From Plantibacter flavus (GTDB taxonomy: Bacteria > Actinomycetota > Actinomycetes > Actinomycetales > Microbacteriaceae), in the NCBI RefSeq assembly GCF_900177615.1, contig NZ_FXAP01000003.1, forward strand, positions 310,001-374,000: a stretch of DNA of 64,000 nucleotides, given 5' to 3'. This document shows positions 41,787 through 51,739 of the stretch, piece by piece (position 1 is the stretch's first letter; every line of letters starts with the position of its first letter). A program made the position numbers and the translations under genes. Under the pieces are notes generated by a model. The model was not told the origin of the DNA and searched no databases. It worked only from the letters and a program-made list of their open reading frames with translations.

Positions 41787-43184
41787 ATGACCACCGTGCA
41801 CCTGACCGGCCAGCTGATCTGCGCTACTCCGACCGACGTGTCGATCGTCGAGACCCAGCTGCCGGATCATGTCGCCCTCACCCGCGCCGAACCGGGGTGC
41901 GTGTCGTTCGAGGTGACGCCGACGGACGACCCGCTCGTCTGGGACGTCGCCGAGGTCTTCGAGGACGACGAGTCGTTCGCGGCGCACCAGGCCCGCGTCG
42001 CGTCCAGCGAGTGGGGACGCGCGACCGCGGGTATCGAACGGCGCTACCAGGTGACCCGGTCGCCAGCAGGCCGGACCGTCATCGACGTCAGCGAGGACGA
42101 CCTCGCCGACCTCCGCCGCAGACTCCACGACACCCGCTGGCCTGACCGGTGGCCGACCGTCGGCTGGGAGGCCGGCACCGACCAGGACGAGCTGCGGCGG
42201 CTCGTCACCTACTGGGCGGACGACTTCGACTGGGCGGCACAACAGCGGGACATCAACGCCCTGCCGTGGCACCGGGCGGAGATCGGTAGGGCCGCCATCA
42301 CCTACCTCCGGTTCGACGCCGAAACCCCGGGCGGCATCCCCGTCGTCCTCACGAACGGATGGCCGAGCACCGCCCTCGAACTGGTCGGACTCGCCAGGCG
42401 CCTCGCGACGCCGTCCCGCTTCGGCGGAGACCCGGCGAGCGCCGTCACCGTCATCGTGCCCGCGCTGCCCGGCCTGCCGTTCTCGCCGCAACGCCCGACC
42501 TTCGGCGACCACACGCACGAGCTGTGGCACACGCTCATGCACGATCACCTCGGCTTCGCCCGGTACGCCGCCCATGGAGGCGACCTCGGGGCCGGGATCA
42601 CCTCTCGCCTCGCGCAGGTGCATCCCGAGGCGGTCGCCGGCATCCACCTCCTCGCGGTCGCCGCGCCGCTCGAGGTCGACGCCGAGACGCTCACCGAGGA
42701 GGAGCAGGCGCATCTCGCCCGGGTCGAGGCCTGGGACGCCGCGGAGGGTGCCTACGAGCATCAGCACCACACGCGTCCGCTCACGCTCGCTCCCGCACTG
42801 TCCGACTCCCCCGTCGGCCTGCTCTCGTGGATCCTCGAGAAGCATCGGGCCTGGAGCGACTGCGACGGCGACGTCTCGTCCCGCTTCAGCGACGACTACC
42901 TCGCGACGCTCGCCTCCGCCTACTGGTTCACGAACGCGATCGGCACCTCGCTCCGCCCGTACTACGAGTCCGCGACCGGGATCACGACCCGTGTCGGCCG
43001 GGTCGAGGTGCCGACCGCGGTCGCGCTCTTCCCGCACGACCTGGCGAGTCCGCCGCGCAGCTGGGCCGAGCGGAGCTATGACGTGCGACGGTTCACGACC
43101 ATGCCCCGAGGCGGCCACTTCGCCCCGCACGAGGAGCCCGAGCTCCTCGCGGACGACATCCGGGCGTTCCTGACGACGCTGTGA
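41787..43184 (+). CDS. ABM domain fused to epoxide hydrolase
   Basis: 465 residues in two parts. Residues ~1-92 form an antibiotic-biosynthesis-monooxygenase (ABM) type domain (PGCVSFEVTPTDDPLVWDVAE, FEDDESFAAHQARVASSEWG). Residues ~98-465 are a microsomal-type epoxide hydrolase: EHN domain (DVSEDDLADLRRRLHDTRWP, WRAEIG-like WHRAEIGRAAITYL), oxyanion VLTNGWPST, nucleophile AHGGDLGAGI (Asp), and C-terminal RGGHFAPHEEPELLADDI with the catalytic His. Second gene of a TetR-controlled pair. Opens epoxides to diols; substrate unknown. Confidence 0.85.
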   Translation: MTTVHLTGQLICATPTDVSIVETQLPDHVALTRAEPGCVSFEVTPTDDPLVWDVAEVFEDDESFAAHQARVASSEWGRATAGIERRYQVTRSPAGRTVIDVSEDDLADLRRRLHDTRWPDRWPTVGWEAGTDQDELRRLVTYWADDFDWAAQQRDINALPWHRAEIGRAAITYLRFDAETPGGIPVVLTNGWPSTALELVGLARRLATPSRFGGDPASAVTVIVPALPGLPFSPQRPTFGDHTHELWHTLMHDHLGFARYAAHGGDLGAGITSRLAQVHPEAVAGIHLLAVAAPLEVDAETLTEEEQAHLARVEAWDAAEGAYEHQHHTRPLTLAPALSDSPVGLLSWILEKHRAWSDCDGDVSSRFSDDYLATLASAYWFTNAIGTSLRPYYESATGITTRVGRVEVPTAVALFPHDLASPPRSWAERSYDVRRFTTMPRGGHFAPHEEPELLADDIRAFLTTL

Positions 43185-43218
43185 TGCCGGGAACGCCCGG
43201 GACGGATGCTGCGACCGC

Positions 43219-43860
43219 TCAGAGTTCGCGCTTGCGGTACAGCGGCACGGCGACGAGGACGCCGACGACGATCCCGACGGCACCGAGCGTGAGCCCGAGG
43301 CCGACCACGAGCGGGAGGGGAACACCGACTGCGGCCTCCTGCGCGCCGTCCAGCACACCGATCGCCTGCGCGACCCAAGCGAGGCCCGCGATGACCAGCG
43401 CCGGGGCGTAGCTGATCAGCCGGCCGCGCGTGTACCCGATCCGGAACAGGACGGGCAACTGGATGCTGGCCGACAGTCCGACGAAGGCGACCGCGACGGC
43501 TTGGACCACGAGCAGCAGGCCCCAATCGAGCGAACCACCACGCACGCTGGCCATGAGCACGGTCACGGCGAACGCGATCGCCGAAGCGAGGAGGGCGAAG
43601 ACGACGATCGAACCGGCCCGTCCCACCACGACGGAGGACCGCGAGACGGGGAGGATGCCGTAGAGGGTGTCGAGACGCCCGCGCTCATCCCCGAGGAACG
43701 GCGCGGCGATCATGAGCGAGGTGACGATCGCCGCGCCCATGAGGGCCATCCCCGGCACCGGGAGCAAGATCCCGATCACGGCGACGAAACCGAGGAGGAG
43801 GAGCGTCTGCCGCCGGGGTAGCCAGGACGTCAGGTCGAAGCGGATGAATGAGCCGATCAT
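43219..43860 (-). CDS. ABC-2 type membrane protein
   Basis: 213 residues with six hydrophobic segments and GDERGRLDTLYGILPVSRSSVVVGR, the signature of ABC2_membrane_5 proteins. Permease half of an export system with the ATPase encoded immediately upstream (4-nt overlap) under a YtrA-type regulator. Such systems often answer cell-wall antibiotics, bacitracin-like peptides or envelope stress; the substrate is not known. Confidence 0.85.
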   Translation of the reverse strand: MIGSFIRFDLTSWLPRRQTLLLLGFVAVIGILLPVPGMALMGAAIVTSLMIAAPFLGDERGRLDTLYGILPVSRSSVVVGRAGSIVVFALLASAIAFAVTVLMASVRGGSLDWGLLLVVQAVAVAFVGLSASIQLPVLFRIGYTRGRLISYAPALVIAGLAWVAQAIGVLDGAQEAAVGVPLPLVVGLGLTLGAVGIVVGVLVAVPLYRKREL

Positions 43861-44708
43861 GCGGAAGCCTTTCCGTGTGCTGCTGCCAGGTGGATGACGA
43901 TGTCGTCGACGCTCGCGGCGTCGATCACGGTCTCCGGTCCGAAGTCCGCCATCTGGGCCGTGCGGATGAGCGCGGACCACTGCTCCCCGCGTCGCTCGAG
44001 CCCGAGCACCTCGCCGGTCGGCGGCGCTCCCGCGCCACGCACCATGGCGAACTCGTCGACGGTGTCCGCGAACCGTCCGTCGTAGGCGACCCGGCCGTTC
44101 ACGAGCACGAGCAGGTCGTCGGCGAGCTCGTCGAGATCCGTGGTGATGTGCGTCGAGAAGAGCACCGCGTGCTCGGGGTCGACCATGAACTCGCGGATCA
44201 GATCCCCGATCTCGCGACGGGAGGCCGGGTCGAGGCCGCTGGACGGCTCATCGAGGATGAGGAGTTCCGGCCGCTGCGCGAGTGCGGTCGACAACGACAG
44301 CTTCACACCCTGGCCACGGGACAGCTCGCTGACCCGCTGCTCGCGCGGCACCCCGAGGCGATCGAGCAATGCTTCGAAGCGTTGCTGATCCCACGCCGGG
44401 TAGAACGGGCTGAGTCGTCGACCGATCGATGCGACCCGCCATTCCGGAGCCGCGGTCGGCTGATCGAGGACGACGCCGATACGTGCGAGCGCTTCCGGGG
44501 AACCGGCCGGCTGCCCGAGGACCTCGATGTCGCCGGCGTCGGGGGTCAGCAGGCCCAGCAGGGCCCGGATGGTGGTGGTCTTGCCGGCCCCGTTGGGTCC
44601 GACGAGGCCCGTGACGGTGCCGCGTTCGACCGCGAAGGAGACGTCGTCGACGGCGAATGATCGCCGCTGGACGCGCAATCCGTCGATGCGAAGGATGCTG
44701 TCAGTCAT
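43857..44708 (-). CDS. ABC exporter ATP-binding protein
   Basis: 283 residues: Walker A GPNGAGKTTT, Q-loop region VVLDQPTAAPEW, an ABC signature in altered form LSRGQGVKLS, Walker B LLILDEPSSGLD and H-loop STHIT. BcrA/YtrB-like with a C-terminal ~75-residue extension. Starts 8 nt inside the GntR gene. Confidence 0.9.
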   Translation of the reverse strand: MTDSILRIDGLRVQRRSFAVDDVSFAVERGTVTGLVGPNGAGKTTTIRALLGLLTPDAGDIEVLGQPAGSPEALARIGVVLDQPTAAPEWRVASIGRRLSPFYPAWDQQRFEALLDRLGVPREQRVSELSRGQGVKLSLSTALAQRPELLILDEPSSGLDPASRREIGDLIREFMVDPEHAVLFSTHITTDLDELADDLLVLVNGRVAYDGRFADTVDEFAMVRGAGAPPTGEVLGLERRGEQWSALIRTAQMADFGPETVIDAASVDDIVIHLAAAHGKASA

Positions 44709-45078
44709 CGGTACTCCAAGTCTGATCGAGTCGTGTCTGGATGTCGGTCCTGCTGAGGCGCGCGTGCCGAGCCGCGATGACGAGTTCGGTGATGACCTCG
44801 TCGACCCGCGACTGCAGGAGGGCGCTCGCCGTCTCGGGGTCGACATCGAGGACGACGAACCCGCGTCCGTGCTCACTCCGCACCAGGCCCTCGGCGACGA
44901 GATCGTTGTAGGCCCGGGTGACGGTGATGACGCTCACCCGGAGATCCGCAGCGAACTGCCGCAGGGACGGGAGCGTCTGCCCGACGGGGATCTCCCCGGC
45001 GAGGATCGACGCACGCAACTGGGTCTCGATCTGTTCGTAGATCGGTGTTCCCGAACTGTTCGAGATCACGACGCCCAT
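44701..45078 (-). CDS. GntR regulator, YtrA subfamily
   Basis: 125 residues. N-terminal winged helix PIYEQIETQLRASILAGEIP, LPSLRQFAADLRVSVITVTRAYNDLVAEGLV; the short C-terminal dimerisation helix pair is the YtrA hallmark. First gene of a three-gene leftward operon with an ABC exporter, which it probably represses from the adjacent palindrome. Confidence 0.92.
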   Translation of the reverse strand: MGVVISNSSGTPIYEQIETQLRASILAGEIPVGQTLPSLRQFAADLRVSVITVTRAYNDLVAEGLVRSEHGRGFVVLDVDPETASALLQSRVDEVITELVIAARHARLSRTDIQTRLDQTWSTDD

Positions 45079-45089
45079 GGCACCTCCAT

Positions 45090-45111
45090 CTGTTTATACA
45101 CACCATAACAG
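45090..45111. promoter_or_regulatory. YtrA-type operator
   Basis: CTGTTTATACACACCATAACAG: CTGTT and AACAG arms with AT-rich inner ends, 12 nt upstream of the GntR ATG and the most AT-rich patch in the region. Confidence 0.55.
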
Positions 45112-45186
45112 CTGGGACGCGAAACCGCGAGGACGGCCCCTCCCTCCCGTCGACGAACCGAGCCGCGTGCTCGCTACGGTGGAGCC

Positions 45187-45785
45187 ATGAGCACCGTCCG
45201 AGACGCCTACGCCCGTCGGTCCGCCGAGTACGCGAAGCTGCTGGGCACGATGGCCTCGGTGCACCCGTCGGACCGGCAACTCGTGACCTCCTGGGCCGAC
45301 CGGATCATCGGTCCCGCGCTGGACGCCGGCTGCGGGCCGGGGCACTGGACGGCGTACCTCGCCTCGCGCGGGCTCGACATCCGCGGCGTCGATCTGGTCC
45401 CCGAGTTCGTCGCGTATGCCCGCGCCGAGCACCCGGAGACCCGGTTCGACCTCGGCAGCCTCGACACCCTCGACGCGGAGACCGGCACGGAGGGCGGCGT
45501 CCTCGCCTGGTACTCGCTGATCCACCACCGTCCCGACACGATCGAGACACCGCTTGCGGAGTTCGGGCGCGTGCTCCGACCGGGAGGCGAACTCCTGATC
45601 GGCTGCTTCGAGGGGCCATCGGTCGAGTCGTTCGACCATGCCGTGGTGACGGCGTACCGATGGCCGCTCATGGAGTTGGCCGAGCAGGTGCGTCGAGCGG
45701 GCTTCGAGGTCATCGAGACGCACACGAGGACGAGCCTCGATCAGCGACCGCACGGGGCGATCCTGGCCCGGCGAGCCGACACAGT

Positions 45786-45792
<7 letters not shown>
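45187..45792 (+). CDS. Class I SAM-dependent methyltransferase
   Basis: 201 residues. Motif I ALDAGCGPGHWTAYLASRG binds S-adenosylmethionine, followed by IRGVDLVPEFVAYAR (motif II acidic loop) and GRVLRPGGELLIGCF. Substrate unknown; small-molecule UbiE-like methyltransferases look like this. Its TGA (45790-45792) lies in the left arm of an inverted repeat. Confidence 0.88.
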
Positions 45793-47468
<1,676 letters not shown>

Positions 47469-47477
47469 AGCGAGCGT

Positions 47478-48461
47478 TCAGTCGTGGTCGATGGAGGCGA
47501 CCGCGTCGGCCACCTGCGACTTCCCCTCGGCCACGCGGTCGTCGTCGTCGGTGACGATCCCGATCGTCTCCTCGATCCGACCTCCGACGGCCTGGATGAT
47601 GGCCGCTGGCTGCGGTGCCTCCGGCTCCTTGTCGTCGCTCCCGTCCGAGTCCTCGGGGTAGACCTGGAGTCGGTCGTCGTCGCCGTCCGCCACCGTGCGC
47701 CTGGCGTGGTCGACGCAGAGCTTCGCGACCTCCTCGGCGTGCGCGTACATGACGGAGTGCGCAGCACCCGGGATCTCCCAGAGGCGCGAGGAGGGCAGGA
47801 GTTCTCCGACCCGCTCCACCCACTCGCGCGGCGCGACGGCGTCGTACTCGCCACGGATGACGAGCGTGTGCGCCCGCACCTTCGGTAGCGCCTCCTCGAT
47901 CGGATAGGTCAACATCTCCGGCAGGACCCGCGAGAACCATTTGAAGCCGCAGAAGACGTAGGCGCTGACGGCGAGCACCTTCACCGTGAGCGGCTCGTGC
48001 CAACTCGACTGCAGGAACCGGACCGCCTGGGTGAGCACGCGGCGCTGGCCCGGCACGACGACCGGTCCGATGAGGATGAGCGTGGACAACTCGGGGCGCC
48101 GGGAGACGAGGTCGCTGACCACCTGACTGCCCATCGAGTGGCCGACGATGATCGGGTCCTTGAGATCGAGCTCGTCGATGACCCGACCGACGAGGTCCGC
48201 GTACTCGCGGATCGTGAGCGTCGACGAGGGGTGCGGCACCCCGCCGAAGCCGGGGAGGTCGAGCGCGTGCACCGGCCCGAACTCGTTGAGGTGCGGCGCC
48301 AGGCGCTCGAAGTAGGTGGACGAGACACCGATGCCGGGGATGAGGATGAAGGAGCGATCGCCGCTGGACCCCACGGAGTTGACGCGGACGTAGACGTCGC
48401 CGTCGTAGACGCGATCGACCCGCACACTCCGCTTGCGACGCTTGCGTTCGATCCTCGACAT
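47478..48461 (-). CDS. Alpha/beta hydrolase with CsbD-like C-terminal tail
   Basis: 327 residues. Core (about 35-265): oxyanion region LIPGIGVSSTYF, nucleophile VGHSMGSQVV (Ser), Asp in RGEYDAVAPREW and His in PGAAHSVMYAH. After a charged Asp/Glu/Ser linker, the last ~42 residues (QAVGGRIEETIGIVTDDDD then RVAEGKSQVADAV) resemble the CsbD stress-protein motif. The N-terminus is strongly basic (MSRIERKRRKRSVRV). Substrate unknown. Confidence 0.8.
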   Translation of the reverse strand: MSRIERKRRKRSVRVDRVYDGDVYVRVNSVGSSGDRSFILIPGIGVSSTYFERLAPHLNEFGPVHALDLPGFGGVPHPSSTLTIREYADLVGRVIDELDLKDPIIVGHSMGSQVVSDLVSRRPELSTLILIGPVVVPGQRRVLTQAVRFLQSSWHEPLTVKVLAVSAYVFCGFKWFSRVLPEMLTYPIEEALPKVRAHTLVIRGEYDAVAPREWVERVGELLPSSRLWEIPGAAHSVMYAHAEEVAKLCVDHARRTVADGDDDRLQVYPEDSDGSDDKEPEAPQPAAIIQAVGGRIEETIGIVTDDDDRVAEGKSQVADAVASIDHD

Positions 48462-48590
48462 GCCCCAAGCGTACAAGCGGCCGGCGCCTGCACCGCCGGA
48501 GCTGTCAACCATGCGGGATTCGGATCGGCGAGCGCGAAGATGGAGGCGACCGGAGCGGCAGTCCCACGCTCCCCGAGAGGTGGCACCACG

Positions 48591-49799
48591 ATGACCGTTC
48601 CCCGCGTCCTGATCTCCGGAGCCAGCATCGCCGGCCCCGGCCTGGCGTTCTGGCTGAACCGCTACGGCTGGGAGACGACGGTCGTCGAGCGCGCGCCGGT
48701 GTTCCGCGACGGCGGCCAGAACATCGACGTGCGGGGCGCCGCTCGCGAGGTCCTGCGACGAGCGGGCCTCGAGGACGCGGCACGCGAGGCGACCACCGGC
48801 GAGCGCGGCACCCGGTTCGTCGGTGACGCCGGTGAGACGATCGCCGAATTCCCGGTGTCGGACTCCGAGACCGACGGCGCGACCGCCGAGGTCGAGATCC
48901 TCCGTGGCGACCTGGCCCGCATCTTCATCGACGCGACGGACGGCACCACCACCTATCGGTACGGCGACCACATCACCGGACTCGACGACGACGGCGAACG
49001 GGTCCTCGTGTCCTTCGCACATGGCGAGGACGAGGCGTTCGACCTCGTGATCGCGGCGGACGGCATCCGATCGTCGACCCGCGAGCTGGCCTTCCCCGGC
49101 GAGGCGGTGACCCGGTCCCTCGGCCTCGAGATGACCTACCTCACCATCCCGCGCGACGACGCGGACGTGCCGTGGTGGCAGTGGTACTCGGGCGTCGGTG
49201 GCCGCAGCGTCACGCTCCGACCCGACCGGCACGGCACCACCCGAGCGGTGCTGACGGAGGTCACGTCCGACCGCGGCGACGGCGTCGTCCCCGCGCGCCG
49301 CGACCTCGACGCGCAGCGACGGCATCTCAGGAACCGGTTCGTCGGACTCCCCTGGCAGGCGAACCGGATCCTCGAGCATCTCGACGACAGCGACGACGTC
49401 TACTACGAGTCCATCGGCCAGGTCAGGACGCCCCGCTGGGCATCCGGACGGGTCGCCCTGCTCGGTGATGCGGCCTGGTGCGCGTCGCCCGTCAGCGGCA
49501 TGGGGACGAGCCTGTCGATCGTCGGCGCCTATGTGCTGGCCGGCGAGTTGGCCGCGCACGTGCACCACCGGGACGCCTTCCGCGGGTACGAACGCATCAT
49601 GCGCCCCTACGTCGAGCAGGCCCAGTCGCTGCCGCCGGGCACGCCGCAGCTCGCCAATCCGACGTCGAAGGCCGGCGTCGCGGCGTTCCGCACCGCACTC
49701 CGCGTGGCCGGGTCGAAGCCGGCGAAGCTCGTCGGTGCGCAGTTGTTCTCCCCGCCGGCCGACAAGATCGACCTGCCCGAGTACGAGCACCTGACATGA
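48591..49799 (+). CDS. TetX-like FAD-dependent monooxygenase
   Basis: 402 residues: dinucleotide loop LISGASIAGPGLAFWLNRYG, an Arg-containing AEVEILRGDLARIF segment, DG region VIAADGIRSSTRELAF, and GD motif LLGDAAWCASPVSGMGTSLS. It is of the PHBH/TetX class and shorter than the Rox-like enzyme. Aromatic or polyketide hydroxylation is likely; no target is evident. Co-translated with the DUF2071 gene (4-nt overlap). Confidence 0.85.
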   Translation: MTVPRVLISGASIAGPGLAFWLNRYGWETTVVERAPVFRDGGQNIDVRGAAREVLRRAGLEDAAREATTGERGTRFVGDAGETIAEFPVSDSETDGATAEVEILRGDLARIFIDATDGTTTYRYGDHITGLDDDGERVLVSFAHGEDEAFDLVIAADGIRSSTRELAFPGEAVTRSLGLEMTYLTIPRDDADVPWWQWYSGVGGRSVTLRPDRHGTTRAVLTEVTSDRGDGVVPARRDLDAQRRHLRNRFVGLPWQANRILEHLDDSDDVYYESIGQVRTPRWASGRVALLGDAAWCASPVSGMGTSLSIVGAYVLAGELAAHVHHRDAFRGYERIMRPYVEQAQSLPPGTPQLANPTSKAGVAAFRTALRVAGSKPAKLVGAQLFSPPADKIDLPEYEHLT

Positions 49800-50548
49800 C
49801 CGGCGAGCCCAGGCCGATCGCCTCGAGCGCACCGGCACTGTCCGGGCCGGTCGTCGCCGCGCAGGAATGGCGGGACCTGACGTTCGTCCACTGGCGCGTC
49901 CCGGCGAGCGCCGTCGCGCCGCTGCTCCCGCCCGGGGTGGTCCCCGACGTCTTCGACGGCTCCACGTGGGTCGGGCTCATCGCCTTCCAACTGGGCGACG
50001 CCCGTATCGGTCCGCTGCCGCCGTCGCCCATCGGCGGCTCCTTCACCGAGGTGAACGTCCGGCTGTACGGGGTCGACGCCGAGGGGCGTCGCGGCGTCGT
50101 GTTCCGGTCGCTCGAGGCGTCGAGCCTGCCGGCGGTCCTCGCTGCCCGCGCGATGTTCGGTCTTCCCTACCAGTGGGCGCGGACCGCGCAACGGCCGACG
50201 GACGACGGCTGGGAGTACGCGTCGCGGCGGATCACCACGTCGCCGACGACACGAGGTCCGGGCTTCCAGCTCGGCGTCGACGTCGACCGGGCGACGACCA
50301 TCGACGACGAACTGTCGCAGTTCCTGACGGCGCGGTGGGGGCTCTTCCAGAGCCGCTTCGGTCGGACGCAGTGGTTGCCGAACGAGCACGAGCCCTGGGT
50401 CCTGCACCCGGCACGCGTCACCTCGTTGCGCGACGAGCTCTGCGCGGCGGCGGGCCTCCCGGGTGTCGTCGAGCACGAGCCCGACTCGGTGCTCTTCAGC
50501 CCCGGCGTGACCGCCCGATTCGGCATCGGCTCGTTCCTCGCCCGCTGA
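49796..50548 (+). CDS. DUF2071 (YqjF-like) protein
   Basis: 250 residues. Family motifs: QEWRDLTFVHWRVPASAVAP, LLPPGVVPDVFDGSTWVGLI, FTEVNVRLYG, GVVFRSLEASSLPAVLAARA and a C-terminal LHPARV. The family has an acetoacetate-decarboxylase-like fold and unknown activity. Second gene of the monooxygenase operon and convergent with the SRPBCC gene. Confidence 0.88.
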   Translation: MTGEPRPIASSAPALSGPVVAAQEWRDLTFVHWRVPASAVAPLLPPGVVPDVFDGSTWVGLIAFQLGDARIGPLPPSPIGGSFTEVNVRLYGVDAEGRRGVVFRSLEASSLPAVLAARAMFGLPYQWARTAQRPTDDGWEYASRRITTSPTTRGPGFQLGVDVDRATTIDDELSQFLTARWGLFQSRFGRTQWLPNEHEPWVLHPARVTSLRDELCAAAGLPGVVEHEPDSVLFSPGVTARFGIGSFLAR

Positions 50549-50556
50549 GTGTCGGA

Positions 50557-51042
50557 TCAGTCCGCTGCTGCGACCGCTGCGAGCACGGCGGGGTCCTCGC
50601 AGCCGCGCGCGAAGCCTCGGATGCGGCGGTCGATGTCGCGCTGCAGGACGATCGCACCGATGCGCTCGGCGATCGGCGCCAGCCACCGCGGCTTGCACGT
50701 GAAGTTGTAGCGCCAGACGGCGAGGGTGCGCTGGTCGTCGCCCTCCACCGGGCTGAATCGCCAGCCGCCGGCGAGCCGCTCGAAGAACCATGAGCCCTTC
50801 GTCATCTTCATCCCGACGTTGGTCGGCGGGTGGTACGAGACGTACTCGCTGACCATCCGGAACCCGAACCGTTGGACGGTGAAGGTGCGGACGCCCTTGG
50901 CGGCCTCCTTCGCGCCGTCGAGGAAGTACTGCCGCCGGATGAACGGATCCCAGCGCATCCGGGTCTCGCCGGTGGTCTGGGAGATCGCGAACGCGACGTC
51001 GGGCGGGACAGGCACGGTGCAGCGGGATTCGACGACGGGCAT
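50557..51042 (-). CDS. SRPBCC (START-like) family protein
   Basis: 161 residues in one START/Bet v1-like domain: ESRCTVPVPPDVAFAISQTT, RWDPFIRRQYFLDGAKEAAKG, FGFRMVSEYVSYHPPTNVG, GSWFFERLAGGWRFSPVEG and DIDRRIRGFARGCEDP. Binds a hydrophobic ligand in family members. ATG at 51042 chosen because GGATGGGG precedes it; a GTG at 51057 is the alternative. Divergent from a TetR gene. Confidence 0.8.
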   Translation of the reverse strand: MPVVESRCTVPVPPDVAFAISQTTGETRMRWDPFIRRQYFLDGAKEAAKGVRTFTVQRFGFRMVSEYVSYHPPTNVGMKMTKGSWFFERLAGGWRFSPVEGDDQRTLAVWRYNFTCKPRWLAPIAERIGAIVLQRDIDRRIRGFARGCEDPAVLAAVAAAD

Positions 51043-51075
51043 GCCCCATCCTGACACGGGTGCTTGACGAGCGTC

Positions 51076-51099
51076 ACTTGTTAGTGTTCAATCAGTCAC
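51076..51099. promoter_or_regulatory. TetR operator-like site in tetR promoter
   Basis: GTTAGTGTTCAATCAGTCAC (51080-51099) shares GTTCA and CAGTCAC elements with the better palindrome at 51695, directly before the tetR ATG at 51100. Suggests autorepression. Confidence 0.45.
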
Positions 51100-51645
51100 A
51101 TGAGCCGATCGACCGCCGAGGACCAACGCGTCCGCACCATCGCGAGTGCGGTGGAGGTCTTCTCGATCGCCGGTTACCGGGCCACCCCCGTCGCGGACGT
51201 CGCTGCGGCGGCCAAGATCTCCCCCGCGTACGTCTTCCGTCTGTTCGACGGCAAACTCGGTCTCTTCGTCGCCGCGGTCGAGCACTGCTACGAGCAGGTC
51301 GCCAACGCGATGTCCGCTGCCGTCGAGGACCACCCGGAGTGGAGCCCGGACGACAAGCTCGACGCGATGACCCAGGCGTACATCGAGCTCATCCGCGACC
51401 GCAGCCTCATCGCCCTCCAGGTGCACGCGCAGAGCGCCTGCGACGTCCCCGAGATCCAGGAGGCGGTCCGCTCCGGGCTCGCGCTCGTGGTGCGCGTCAT
51501 GTCCCGTGACTCCGGGGCGGACGCCGGCGCCGTCCAGCGCAGTCTCGCCTACGGGCAGCTCTGCCACCTCGTCGTCCAGGCGGGCCTCGGCGACGTCGAC
51601 GCCGACTGGGCGCGCGTCGTCGACCACGGCATCCGGCACGACTGA
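51100..51645 (+). CDS. TetR-family regulator
   Basis: 181 residues. HTH: RVRTIASAVEVFSIAGYRATPV, ADVAAAAKISPAYVFRLFDGKLGLF. C-terminal helical ligand domain. It lies between similar palindromes (51080-51099 and 51695-51710), and the second precedes the oxidoreductase gene, so it probably represses itself and that gene in response to an electrophile or small molecule. Confidence 0.9.
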   Translation: MSRSTAEDQRVRTIASAVEVFSIAGYRATPVADVAAAAKISPAYVFRLFDGKLGLFVAAVEHCYEQVANAMSAAVEDHPEWSPDDKLDAMTQAYIELIRDRSLIALQVHAQSACDVPEIQEAVRSGLALVVRVMSRDSGADAGAVQRSLAYGQLCHLVVQAGLGDVDADWARVVDHGIRHD

Positions 51646-51694
51646 TCGACTCCGAGCCGCCGCACACACTCGCTTCCTTTTCATACCCACAGTT

Positions 51695-51710
51695 GTGACT
51701 GTTCAGTCAC
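51695..51710. promoter_or_regulatory. TetR operator before oxidoreductase
   Basis: GTGACTG-TT-CAGTCAC: perfect 7-bp arms, 30 nt upstream of the oxidoreductase ATG. Reuses the motif found before tetR. Confidence 0.65.
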
Positions 51711-51739
51711 ACACAACCATCACGAGATCGGAACACGCC

